Shown here piece after piece: positions 30,590 through 39,511 of a DNA stretch of 64,000 bases. Both the position numbers and the translations under genes were made by a program. The stretch comes from Jeongeupia sp. HS-3 (GTDB lineage: Bacteria > Pseudomonadota > Gammaproteobacteria > Burkholderiales > Chitinibacteraceae): assembly GCF_015140455.1 (NCBI RefSeq), contig NZ_AP024094.1, positions 1,488,001 to 1,552,000 on the forward strand, read 5' to 3'. Position 1 is the first letter of the stretch, and every line of letters begins with the position of its first letter. Under the pieces are notes generated by a model. That model ran no database searches and was not told the origin of the DNA. It was given only the letters and a program-made list of their open reading frames with translations.

Positions 30590-31229
30590 TGCAAAAGGGA
30601 AACCGGTGGGCCATGCTGATTTAACCAATGAATATGCGGCTTCCCGGCGGATAAGGGACGCGCCAGTCCTGCCGGCCGGGGTCGGAAAACCTGACACGTC
30701 TGACACGTTCAAGACTGCTCGCGTCATGGTAAAACCCTTTATAAATCAACGGTCTGACACATCTGACACATCTGACACCACAAAAACGCGGATACAGGGA
30801 AAAGGCGTGCTGCGGACGGTCGCGCAGGATCCCTTACGCGCGGTAGATTTGACGGCGGCCGAATGGTCATTCCGGCTTGAGCTTGTAAGGCAGATGGCCG
30901 ACCGGCTGGGGTGCGATCAGGCGGGCCGGGTGGACATCGCACGGCAACTCCGGGAGCAGGGCGGCGACTTCCTCACGGTACTGGTTCACCTGGCCATCGC
31001 CCACGCCCTGCCCATCGTTGATCGGTTCGACTTCTGGCGGCTTGCTCATCCCGGTTGTCACGTCCTGCGAATCGAAACGCCCACGCACGCCGGCTTTGTC
31101 GCCATCCCTGCCGGCCGGGCTGGGGCTGATCTGTTCGAAGGGGCGGTGGCGACCATCGGTCAAGGGGTGGGGGTGTCGAAGTCTGGCGCTGCTGCGTTGG
31201 GCAAAAAGCCGGGGGACCCTGTGACATAG
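30576..31229 (+). CDS. Element protein of unknown function, start uncertain
   Basis: 217-aa open frame beginning with ATGATG inside the end of the DUF927 gene. Residues ~39-70 are translated from the iteron repeats (DTSDT units), so the true start may be downstream. The C-terminal part (LTAAEWSFRLELVRQMADRLGCDQAGRVDIARQLRE ... FDFWRLAHPGCHVLRI) looks more protein-like. I do not recognise it. Confidence 0.5.
   Translation: MMTPDAKGKPVGHADLTNEYAASRRIRDAPVLPAGVGKPDTSDTFKTARVMVKPFINQRSDTSDTSDTTKTRIQGKGVLRTVAQDPLRAVDLTAAEWSFRLELVRQMADRLGCDQAGRVDIARQLREQGGDFLTVLVHLAIAHALPIVDRFDFWRLAHPGCHVLRIETPTHAGFVAIPAGRAGADLFEGAVATIGQGVGVSKSGAAALGKKPGDPVT
30690..30789. repeat. Iteron cluster and inverted repeat B, right copy
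   Basis: 30731-30789 is the inverted counterpart of 23312-23370 (53/59 identical). Iterons here are CCTGACACG and TCTGACACG at 30690-30707 and three TCTGACAC units with exact 9-bp spacing at 30753-30779. It is adjacent to the DUF927 gene and opposite in orientation to the left cluster. Confidence 0.75.
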
Positions 31230-31599
31230 GACGAACTGGGGGGGCGCAGAACCCCAAGCCCGCGCCAGTTAGGGGCATTAATCCGGCTCGGTCACTTCAT
31301 CGGTCGGTCGGCCAATCGGTCGGTCACGATGGGCAAAGCCTATCGCGGTCGGGTAACGGGTCGGGGCTTGGGTCCTTCCCGGTGGTCTGGTGCACGGGTA
31401 ATTCGGACCCCGTTACCGCGCCAGCTACCCGCCGGCGGGGTTAGTGAACTGGTGCACCGGTGAACCGTTCACCTCATAGGCCTAGACAATCACAAAGGGC
31501 TTACCGGTGGGCGTTGCTGATGCGAGCGGCATGACGGCCGGTTTTGTAGTCGGGCAGGCAGAAACCGGGGGCAACTACATCTATCTATATTTTTCAAAT

Positions 31600-31633
31600 C
31601 GCCTTTGTCCCGTAGAGGTGTCGGACGTGTCAT
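31600..31633. repeat. Inverted repeat A, right copy
   Basis: Complement of 23171-23204 at 28/34 positions. It lies 132 bp inside attR, while its partner lies directly after the integrase gene. Confidence 0.75.
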
Positions 31634-31702
31634 CAGCGCACCGAGCAGATCGCCCGCAAGGGTGGGTGAAAACAGGCGATTTGCGATTTTCTCGCTCTGA
31701 CT

Positions 31703-31725
31703 CCCACCGTTTTTCCCACCGTTTT
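31703..31725. repeat. Tandem CCCACCGTTTT motifs, putative integrase arm sites (right)
   Basis: CCCACCGTTTT at 31703-31713 and again at 31715-31725, 12-bp period, ending 39 bp before attR. The same 11-mer flanks the integrase promoter at the left end. Confidence 0.6.
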
Positions 31726-31764
31726 TCCCTAGCAAACCGGAAACCCGCATAGATACTGGTGGCG

Positions 31765-31780
31765 CGAACTACCGGATGGA
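31765..31780. repeat. attR core of the guaB-integrated element
   Basis: Exact copy of the 16-bp att core in the guaB 3' end, followed by ATAA. Read in guaB frame it would give the same last residues Asn-Tyr-Arg-Met-Glu-stop, so it is the displaced original 3' end of guaB. Confidence 0.85.
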
Positions 31781-31807
31781 ATAAGCGCACCCGCTTATCC
31801 CGGCCAC

Positions 31808-31840
31808 AGCCGGCCACCCAATCAGGGTGCCGGCTTTTTT
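31808..31840 (+). terminator. Displaced native guaB terminator
   Basis: AGCCGGCCACCC and GGGTGCCGGCT form a stem with one bulge and an AATCA loop, followed by a T-run. Its position 24 bp after the displaced guaB stop suggests it terminated guaB before insertion. Confidence 0.75.
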
Positions 31841-31882
31841 GTGCCCGGCTTCCTGCGGAACCGGCCCTCATTATTAGCGCGC

Positions 31883-32857
31883 CTAGTAATCCAGCGGGCT
31901 GATCACCCCACGCCCACCTCGATTCAATACGTGGGTGTAAATCATCGTGGTCTTGACGTTGGCATGACCGAGCAGCTCTTGCACGGTGCGAATATCCTGC
32001 CCTGCCTCCAGCAAATGCGTCGCAAAACTATGCCGTAGCGTATGTGGCGTAGCCAACTTGGTAAATCCCAAGCGCAATACCGCAGCCCGCATCGCCCGCT
32101 GCATGCCTTTTTCATCGGCATGATGCCGGCGAATTGCGCCGCTGCGTGGATCCACACCGCGCCGCGCCGATGGAAAAACGTACTGCCAGCCCCACTGCCG
32201 CCCGGCATTCGGATACTTGCGCGCCAAGGCATAAGGCAAATACACATCGCCAAACCCATCCCGCAAATCGGCCCGATGCAATAGCTCGACCCTGGCCAAA
32301 TGCTGCTGCAATGCGCCCGCCAAAGACTGCGGCAACATGGTGACCCGATCCTTGAAACCCTTGCCCTCCCGGATCAGTAACTCACCGCGCGCGAAATCGA
32401 TATCCTTCACCCGCAAACGCAATGATTCAAGCAAGCGCAAACCACTGCCATACAACAAACGCGCGACCAATCCCCAGGTGCCATCCATTTCGTTCAACAA
32501 GGCGCGCGTTTCGGCCACCGTGAGCACGACCGGCAAACGCGAAGGCGCTTTGGCCTGCGTCACTTCGCTTAACCATGGCAATTCAAGCACCAGTACCTCA
32601 CGGTACAGAAACAATAAAGCAGCCTTTGCCTGATTCTGCGTTGACGCAGTGACATTGCGAACCACCGTCAGATGACTCAGAAACGCCTCGATCTCCGTCT
32701 TGCCCATGTCGCGTGGATGCCGCTTACCATGAAACAAAATGTATCGTTTGATCCAATCAAGATAAGCTTGCTCTGTGCGCAAGCTGTAATGCTTGACGCG
32801 AATGCGGTCACGCACCTGATCAAGCAAGCGTGGCGTAGCTGGCGAGGGCTCCGACAT
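31883..32857 (-). CDS. intI: Integron integrase IntI
   Basis: Tyrosine recombinase that inserts and excises cassettes at attI/attC. The 324-aa protein has catalytic R141 (YGSGLRLLE), H272-x-x-R275 ([13 protein letters not shown]), H298 (LGH) and Y307 (TMIYTHV). It also has the IntI-specific extra helix region (about residues 211-246, [20 protein letters not shown]), which separates IntI from XerCD. The ATG at 32857 is preceded by GGAGG. It is divergent from the cassette array, the standard layout. No truncation is seen. Confidence 0.95.
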   Translation of the reverse strand: MSEPSPATPRLLDQVRDRIRVKHYSLRTEQAYLDWIKRYILFHGKRHPRDMGKTEIEAFLSHLTVVRNVTASTQNQAKAALLFLYREVLVLELPWLSEVTQAKAPSRLPVVLTVAETRALLNEMDGTWGLVARLLYGSGLRLLESLRLRVKDIDFARGELLIREGKGFKDRVTMLPQSLAGALQQHLARVELLHRADLRDGFGDVYLPYALARKYPNAGRQWGWQYVFPSARRGVDPRSGAIRRHHADEKGMQRAMRAAVLRLGFTKLATPHTLRHSFATHLLEAGQDIRTVQELLGHANVKTTMIYTHVLNRGGRGVISPLDY

Positions 32858-32952
32858 GGTGTGTTTCCTCCCCGCGTTAGGGTGTACTAAAGCCGTTATA
32901 GCCGAACAAACTACCTGCGCCAACGCCATCAAGGGTTCAGCACATCACTGAT

Positions 32953-33022
32953 GGTGCTTTTAATCACACCACTTAGGTGAGCTTTTAATCTCACCTTTTA
33001 GGGTGTCTACTTATAGTTAGGT
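32953..33022. promoter_or_regulatory. Putative attI site
   Basis: Between intI and the first cassette. Two related palindromic direct repeats, GGTGCTTTTAATCACACC (32953-32970) and GGTGAGCTTTTAATCTCACC (32976-32995), precede a GTTAGG core at 33016-33021, the likely crossover point. The repeats could be accessory IntI binding sites. Confidence 0.6.
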
Positions 33023-33026
33023 GCCG

Positions 33027-33491
33027 ATGAGCTCCCGAATCCCTACTCCGCAAGAGTTTTTGGCATATACAGGCGCTCATACACACCGCCTCTGGGCAGA
33101 AGTTGGCCCGAATTGGGTTTGCCCAGCCTGCCGCCGAACCAAATTTCAGATTCTTCGATGGACAACGAGATTTCCCGGAAAGCCACAGGCGTTCAAAGAT
33201 TGGATGGCTCCGCTTCACAAACATCATGATCACTCGATTGAGTTGCGCTCAAACCGACAGCCACGGTTTCCAGAAACTATCATCTGCGATCAGTGCAACT
33301 CATCTGACGGCGCAGCAAAGCGGAAGCTCAAACTTCCAAAAAACTTCTCTTTCTCACCAACTGAAATAGGGTTGTTTGTGATCGCGGAGCCACATAAAAA
33401 GCACACCATAAATAGTGACGTGGCTTATGCAATCTACTTAGCACTCTCACAGAGAGTGAACATTCAACCGAGTGGACAAGTCAGCACCTAA
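33027..33491 (+). CDS. Cassette 1: HNH-like zinc-binding protein
   Basis: 154-aa cassette protein. CPACRR (C-x2-C) near residue 31, LHKHHDHSIE (HH-x-H, HNH-like) and ICDQCNSSDGAAKRKL (second C-x2-C followed by N) follow the order of HNH/McrA-type endonucleases. If active it may be a nuclease with a defence or mobile role; this is inferred from motif order only. The stop lies inside attC1. The ATG at 33027 is six bases after an AGG in the attI core. Confidence 0.7.
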   Translation: MSSRIPTPQEFLAYTGAHTHRLWAEVGPNWVCPACRRTKFQILRWTTRFPGKPQAFKDWMAPLHKHHDHSIELRSNRQPRFPETIICDQCNSSDGAAKRKLKLPKNFSFSPTEIGLFVIAEPHKKHTINSDVAYAIYLALSQRVNIQPSGQVST

Positions 33492-33545
33492 CACTTCGTT
33501 CAACCGGGACCGGCTAAAGCCGGCCCGTTATCTCAAACGTTAGGG
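33486..33545 (+). repeat. attC site 1
   Basis: ACCTAAC at one end and GTTAGGG at the other, with an imperfect palindrome CCGGGACCGGC / GCCGGCCCG inside and the typical TTCGTTCAA and TCAAACG boxes. Family I of this array (with attC5 and 6). Confidence 0.9.
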
Positions 33546-33989
33546 ATCAGGCGCATTCCTGATCGGCTCTTTCAAGTCAGTTACTTTCAAAAAGTTTTTC
33601 CCTGCTTTGGCTTTGCAATCTCGTTGCCCATTTTGTTGTGGTTTAGCTGTCTCAGTATCGTGGTTCAGTTGCAATATCTTTTTACCGTCGTAAATCTTCT
33701 TTTCAGGTTTCAACCCTCGCTTCGACTTGGTGCGGCAGGTTGGCAACTGAATAGTAGTGGTCGTAATTAGCTAAAAAAGGCTCGGTGGTTTAGTTGAAGT
33801 TGGGTTCCCTGGCAGTACTTCGTTGTCGGGGTGGTTTTTTCCAACAATGCGGTGTGCGATGTTTCTCTTTTTGGCGTTGCTGTGGTTGTATTCAAGTTTC
33901 GGGGTTGCGTGCGGCGCAAGCAAATAAAAAGTCGCAACCCTAACATTTCAATCAAGCGGACGGCCTTCGGCCTCCGCTTATTTCAAACG
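33540..33989 (+). repeat. Cassette 2, first copy of a duplicated 450-bp cassette
   Basis: 450 bp from GTTAGGG to GTTAGGG, almost identical to the next 450 bp. Open frames exist on the minus strand (33540-33746, 68 codons; 33767-33955, 62 codons), and a plus-strand frame runs through attC. The short differences between copies change amino acids, so I do not call a gene; it may carry a regulatory element or be empty. Confidence 0.8.
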
Positions 33990-33995
33990 TTAGGG
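33938..33995 (+). repeat. attC site 2
   Basis: CCCTAAC ... GTTAGGG with the inner palindrome AAGCGGACGGCC-TTC-GGCCTCCGCTT. Family II of this array (with attC3, 4, 7, 8). Confidence 0.9.
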
Positions 33996-34439
33996 ATCAG
34001 GCGCATTCCTGATCGGCTCTTTCAAGTCAGTTGCTTTCAAAAAGTTTTGCCCTGCTTTGGCTTTGCAGTCTCGTTGCCCATTTTGTTGTGGTTTAGCTGT
34101 CTCAGTCTCGTGGTTCAGTTGCAATATCTTTTTGCCGTCGTAAATCTTCTTTTCAGGTTTCAACCCTCGCTTCGACTTCGTGCGGCAGGTTGGCAACTGA
34201 ATAGTAGTGGTCGTAATTAGCTAAAAAAGGCTCGGTGGTTTAGTTGAAGTTGGGTTCGCTGGCAGTGCTTCGTTGTCGGGGTGGGTTTTTCCAACAATGC
34301 GGTATGCCATGTTGCTCTTTTTGGTGTTGCTGTGGTTGTATTCAAGTTTCGGGGTTGCGTGCGGCGCATGCAAATCAAAAATCGCAACCCTAACATTTCA
34401 ATCAAGCGGACGGCCTTCGGCCTCCGCTTATTTCAAACG
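33990..34439 (+). repeat. Cassette 3, second copy of the 450-bp cassette
   Basis: Exact same length as cassette 2 with scattered substitutions, arranged in tandem. A third, degenerate copy without attC lies at 36823-37125. Tandem cassette duplication by IntI or by homologous recombination is the simplest explanation. Confidence 0.85.
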
Positions 34440-34445
34440 TTAGGG
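34388..34445 (+). repeat. attC site 3
   Basis: Same as attC2 within the core palindrome; ends the second 450-bp cassette. Confidence 0.9.
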
Positions 34446-34449
34446 CTTT

Positions 34450-34866
34450 ATGCAACTATTAGCACGGCTCATCAAGTCCGCACTTGTCGCATCGCTCATA
34501 CCACCCATAGTGTTTATTGTTATTGATCTTATTGCCAGCTACGAAGTAACAATAAAATTGATACTGGCCACAGCTTTTATTGCTTGGCTTGGCGGACTCT
34601 CCATTATAATGTTCATCGGCCTGCCAGTATCTCTCTTACTTATAAAGACACAGCGCTTCCGGTGGCTATATGTCGCAATTGCTGGATTTATTACCGGCCT
34701 CATGTTGCCGGTAGTAGTAAACTATTTATCAAATCTTCTGCATAATCATTCATCTAAAGACTCAATTTTTATTCAATTGGTAGGCGGTTTCTTACCTGGG
34801 CTTCTTGGTCTTGTATGTTCACTTATATTCTGGTGTTCTTGGTCAAGCTCTTCATCGAAAAGGTGA
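34450..34866 (+). CDS. Cassette 4: four-helix membrane protein, unknown
   Basis: 138-aa protein with about four hydrophobic segments (about residues 8-28, 34-63, 70-90, 108-130) and a Ser/Lys tail. The ATG is five bases after attC3, whose AGGG may serve as ribosome-binding site. AT-rich compared with the flanking core genes, as usual for cassettes. Function not recognised. Confidence 0.75.
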   Translation: MQLLARLIKSALVASLIPPIVFIVIDLIASYEVTIKLILATAFIAWLGGLSIIMFIGLPVSLLLIKTQRFRWLYVAIAGFITGLMLPVVVNYLSNLLHNHSSKDSIFIQLVGGFLPGLLGLVCSLIFWCSWSSSSSKR

Positions 34867-34876
34867 TTTGACTCCG

Positions 34877-34934
34877 CCCTAACACTTCAATCAAGCGGAC
34901 GGCCTTCGGCCTCCGCTTATTTCAAACGTTAGCA
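34877..34934 (+). repeat. attC site 4
   Basis: CCCTAAC ... GTTAGCA with the family II palindrome. It begins 10 bp after the cassette 4 stop. Confidence 0.9.
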
Positions 34935-34954
34935 ACCTTGCTATATCTCCATCA

Positions 34955-35485
34955 ATGCGCAATATGATCTTCATGTCCCCAAAAAAAACAGGCATCTCCT
35001 CTCTAGCTCTCGTTGCAATTTTATCTACGCTTGGATGCGCAACTCATAAATATGAGCAACCGCAACCAACAGATTCTCATTCAATAATTACGATTACTCA
35101 TACTGGGCTAACCAGCCCATCCTCAACGACGGTCTTTGTATATGAAACACCCAATTGCACCGAAAGAAAGAAATTTGGTCAACTTGCGCAAGTTGGGTAT
35201 ATCAAACCGGTCGACGCCCGCTTAAGGGCTGACGAGCAGGTGTTCCTTGTTTCACGAATAACAACATCCGAGCTAAAGTCCGACTTTACAACTAGGGTTG
35301 TATTTGGCTGCTTCAACGAAATAAGCTTTACCCCTAAAGCAGGGGGTAAATATTCGATAAAGCAAGAAACACCATTTAGGCACACCTGCGAAATATCAAT
35401 TCTAGATGACGCAACCGGTATGTCACCGCCTGATGTCGTTGTGATTACTCCACCTAAGGAATGCCTCAGCTTAAGTGAGCAATAA
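34955..35485 (+). CDS. Cassette 5: putative lipoprotein, unknown
   Basis: 176-aa protein with a signal ending LSTLGC, a plausible lipobox, followed by a soluble domain with several Cys (PNCTERK, FGCFNE, HTCEI, KECLSL) that may form disulfides. Start among ATGs at 34955, 34964 and 34973 is uncertain. AT-rich. Family not recognised. Confidence 0.75.
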   Translation: MRNMIFMSPKKTGISSLALVAILSTLGCATHKYEQPQPTDSHSIITITHTGLTSPSSTTVFVYETPNCTERKKFGQLAQVGYIKPVDARLRADEQVFLVSRITTSELKSDFTTRVVFGCFNEISFTPKAGGKYSIKQETPFRHTCEISILDDATGMSPPDVVVITPPKECLSLSEQ

Positions 35486-35488
35486 ATA

Positions 35489-35548
35489 AGCTAACAATTC
35501 AGTCAACCGGGACCGGCTAATGCCGGCCCGTTACTTCAAACGTTAGCC
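35489..35548 (+). repeat. attC site 5
   Basis: AGCTAAC ... GTTAGCC with the family I palindrome CCGGGACCGGC / GCCGGCCCG. Confidence 0.9.
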
Positions 35549-35567
35549 ACAACCGGAGGACGTTCTC

Positions 35568-36110
35568 TTGTCCAAATGGATTTTTGCCCTCGTACAATTT
35601 TTCCCGTTATCTCTTTTCGCAACGTATGCGTTCTGGGGTGGAGCACCAACTGATCAGCGGTGGCAGGAAGCATTTCAGCTTGCTGCTGTTGCGTCCCTCA
35701 TCCAACTTGCAATCGTTCTGCCTCAGCACCGCCCAGTTAACCGGCTTGTCCTCGCTGCAAATATTTATCTTTTATTGGGCGGGGCTGCATTCCAATTCCA
35801 TCAATGGTGGTTTCTGAAGCTTTATGATCAGCTCAGAGAGGCCGCCATCTTCACCACCATGATTGGAGTTGGCATCATTTCTATGCTTTTCACCAATTCT
35901 GGGTATGCCTCACTTATATCGGCGCCACGTCACGTGGCACTACGTGCATCACTTTGGCTTCTCGCAGCTACAGCACTTGCCCTTGTGGCATCAGTTATTT
36001 TCCGTGGCGATCGAACATATGCCGCTGTGCTTCCAATTATTGGCTTGGCGGTTTTACAGCGCATCCTTGTCAATAAAGCGCATCGTCACTCAGAAGCGAA
36101 TGCGGGCTAA
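35568..36110 (+). CDS. Cassette 6: five-to-six-helix membrane protein, unknown
   Basis: 180-aa hydrophobic protein (FALVQFFPLSLFATYAFWGG; LVLAANIYLLLGGAAF; ALRASLWLLAATALALVASVIF). The likely start is TTG at 35568 because GGAGGA lies seven bases upstream and no ATG fits as well. The stop lies within attC6, leaving no gap. Function unknown. Confidence 0.72.
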   Translation: MSKWIFALVQFFPLSLFATYAFWGGAPTDQRWQEAFQLAAVASLIQLAIVLPQHRPVNRLVLAANIYLLLGGAAFQFHQWWFLKLYDQLREAAIFTTMIGVGIISMLFTNSGYASLISAPRHVALRASLWLLAATALALVASVIFRGDRTYAAVLPIIGLAVLQRILVNKAHRHSEANAG

Positions 36111-36164
36111 CACTTCATTCAACCGGGACGGGCTAAAGCCCGCCCGTTAATTCAAACGTTAGGG
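36105..36164 (+). repeat. attC site 6
   Basis: GGCTAAC ... GTTAGGG with a family I palindrome (CGGGACGGGC / GCCCGCCCG). It overlaps the last bases of cassette 6's gene. Confidence 0.9.
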
Positions 36165-36490
36165 TGAAGGCACTGCTCGGCATGCCCGCTCACATTGGTT
36201 TAGGTTTCATCGGCAATTTGAAATGGCGGTTCGCTGGCGAAAGCCAGCTTCCGTTTGCACCTCGCACCAACGGCTTATCCAAATAAAAAACTAACCAGGT
36301 TATTTTTCTTTACTGTGGTGCTTGTTGCTTTTCTTTAGGGTGGCTTGGTGCAAGCCGGTTTAGCTTTGCATCTCGTTGATGCAGTGCGGTATGCTTCAAA
36401 AACAAAGCGGGCGTTCGCGGATAACGAAACCAAAATCGCCCTAACACTTCACTCAAGCGGACGGCCTTCGGCCTCCGCTTAGTTTCAACG
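36159..36490 (+). repeat. Cassette 7, first copy of a duplicated 332-bp cassette
   Basis: 332 bp, near-identical to cassette 8. The only long open frames are antisense and run through attC7, so no gene is called. Confidence 0.8.
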
Positions 36491-36496
36491 TTAGGG
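36439..36496 (+). repeat. attC site 7
   Basis: CCCTAAC ... GTTAGGG, family II palindrome with a variant AGTTTCAACG arm shared only with attC8. Confidence 0.9.
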
Positions 36497-36822
36497 TGAA
36501 GGCACTGCTCGGCATGCCCGCTCACATTGATTTGGGCTTCATCGGCAATTTGAAATAGCGGTTCGCTGGCGAAATCCAGCTTCCGTTTGCACCTCGCATC
36601 AGCGGATTCTCCCAATAAAAAGCTAGCCAGGTTCTTTTACTTTGCTGCAGTGCTTGTTGCCTTTCTTTAGGGTGGCGTGGCGCAAGCCGGTTTAGCTTTG
36701 CATCTCGTTGATGCTGTGCGGTATGCTTCAAAAACAAAGCGGGCGTTCGCGGATAACGAAACCAAAATCGCCCTAACACTTCACTCAAGCGGACGGCCTT
36801 CGGCCTCCGCTTAGTTTCAACG
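36491..36822 (+). repeat. Cassette 8, second copy of the 332-bp cassette
   Basis: Exactly the length of cassette 7 with a few substitutions. Like cassette 7 it has no convincing gene. Confidence 0.8.
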
Positions 36823-36828
36823 TTAGGG
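36771..36828 (+). repeat. attC site 8 (last)
   Basis: CCCTAAC ... GTTAGGG with the same variant arm as attC7. No later attC is visible. Confidence 0.9.
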
Positions 36829-37125
36829 ATCAGGCGCATTCCTGATCGGCTCTTTCAAGTCAGTTACTTTCAAAGGGTCTCGCCCTGTTTTGACTTTGCA
36901 GTCTCGTTGCTCATTTTGTTGTGATTTACCTGCCTACGCATCGTGGTTCAGTTGCAATATCTTTTCACCGTCGTAAATCTTTTCTTTCACGTTTCAACCC
37001 TCGCTTCGATTTAGTGCGGCAGGTTGGTAACTAAATGGCAGTGGTCGTAATTAGCCCAAAAAGGCTCGGCGGTTTAGTTGAAGGTGGGTTCGCTGGCAGT
37101 GCTTCGTTGCCGGGGTGTTTTTTTC
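36823..37125 (+). repeat. Truncated third copy of the 450-bp cassette, no attC
   Basis: Begins like cassettes 2 and 3 (GATCAGGCGCATTCCTGATC) and follows them with more substitutions and small indels to about 37125, then diverges. Its attC is missing, so it is fixed in place and marks the end of the array. 37126-37328 shows nothing recognisable. Confidence 0.75.
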
Positions 37126-37328
37126 CAATAAGGCGACGACGACAGTACGCGTGAGATAGATCGGTTTGGGGTAAGGGAAAACTCAGCCCTCGGCTAATTT
37201 GTGCAACAAAGCCGGTGTTGTACCCAACGCCATCCGCCCGCGACCAAGGGAGAGCCGATTTGCAAAAGGCGGCAGCCGGCCAATGCCAGTAGCCGCCAGC
37301 CTTGTGCAATTGCCTCTCCCTTAGATCT

Positions 37329-39173
<1,845 letters not shown>

Positions 39174-39511
39174 CGTGGTGCGCTCCTGGCTGTGGCCTCG
39201 TTCGGCATGGCGGGATCACCCAGCCTTGCATCGACGAAAGCAAATCCGTTTTATGGAAAGCGCATTGTCAGTTACATGGGACTCGGGATGTAGCCGAGCA
39301 GACCTCCGTCGCGTTTTGCAGGATGACCGGGAGACGCTGTCGCACCAGCGCCAAACCGCGATGACGAACCTAGGACGGCAGCCGCTCGACCAGGCCGGAG
39401 AGTCGAGACCGCGTCGCCACAAAGACGCTGCAGGCGCTGGCCGAAAGCGCGGACCGACGCGGCACATCTGTTTCACGCCCCGTTCGGGCTTTTCGGGGAG
39501 CCCCCACGGCG
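39174..39511. other. Intergenic region between the GH8 gene and arsC
   Basis: 338 bp with no supported gene. It must hold the GH8 promoter and the 3' region of the ars operon. A weak CCCCG / CGGGG stem at 39478-39500 may act as terminator for arsC. Confidence 0.4.

Larger units (their letters stand above)
31230..31764. other. Non-coding right end of the element
   Basis: No convincing gene. It holds CGGTCGGTC direct repeats (31301-31327), a perfect short palindrome GGTGAACCGTTCACC at 31459-31473, inverted repeat A (31600-31633) and paired arm-type motifs (31703-31725). An 81-codon open frame at 31507 crosses these repeats and is not credible. Confidence 0.6.

Noticed and set aside
31507-31752. 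81-codon frame in the right end of the element
   Set aside because: It crosses inverted repeat A and the arm motifs, and has no recognisable protein features.
31883-32857. The recombinase as XerC/XerD or as part of the guaB element
   Set aside because: It carries the IntI-specific extra region, faces an attI/attC array, and lies outside the attR repeat.
33540-33955. Minus-strand frames in the 450-bp cassettes (68 and 62 codons)
   Set aside because: Differences between copies are not synonymous, the third copy appears to break the frame, and no domain or ribosome-binding site supports them.
36310-36839. Minus-strand frames in cassettes 7 and 8
   Set aside because: They read straight through attC sites; such frames are a by-product of attC palindromes.
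39478-39500. Strong terminator after arsC
   Set aside because: The stem is short and lacks a clear T-run, so it is only mentioned as a weak candidate.
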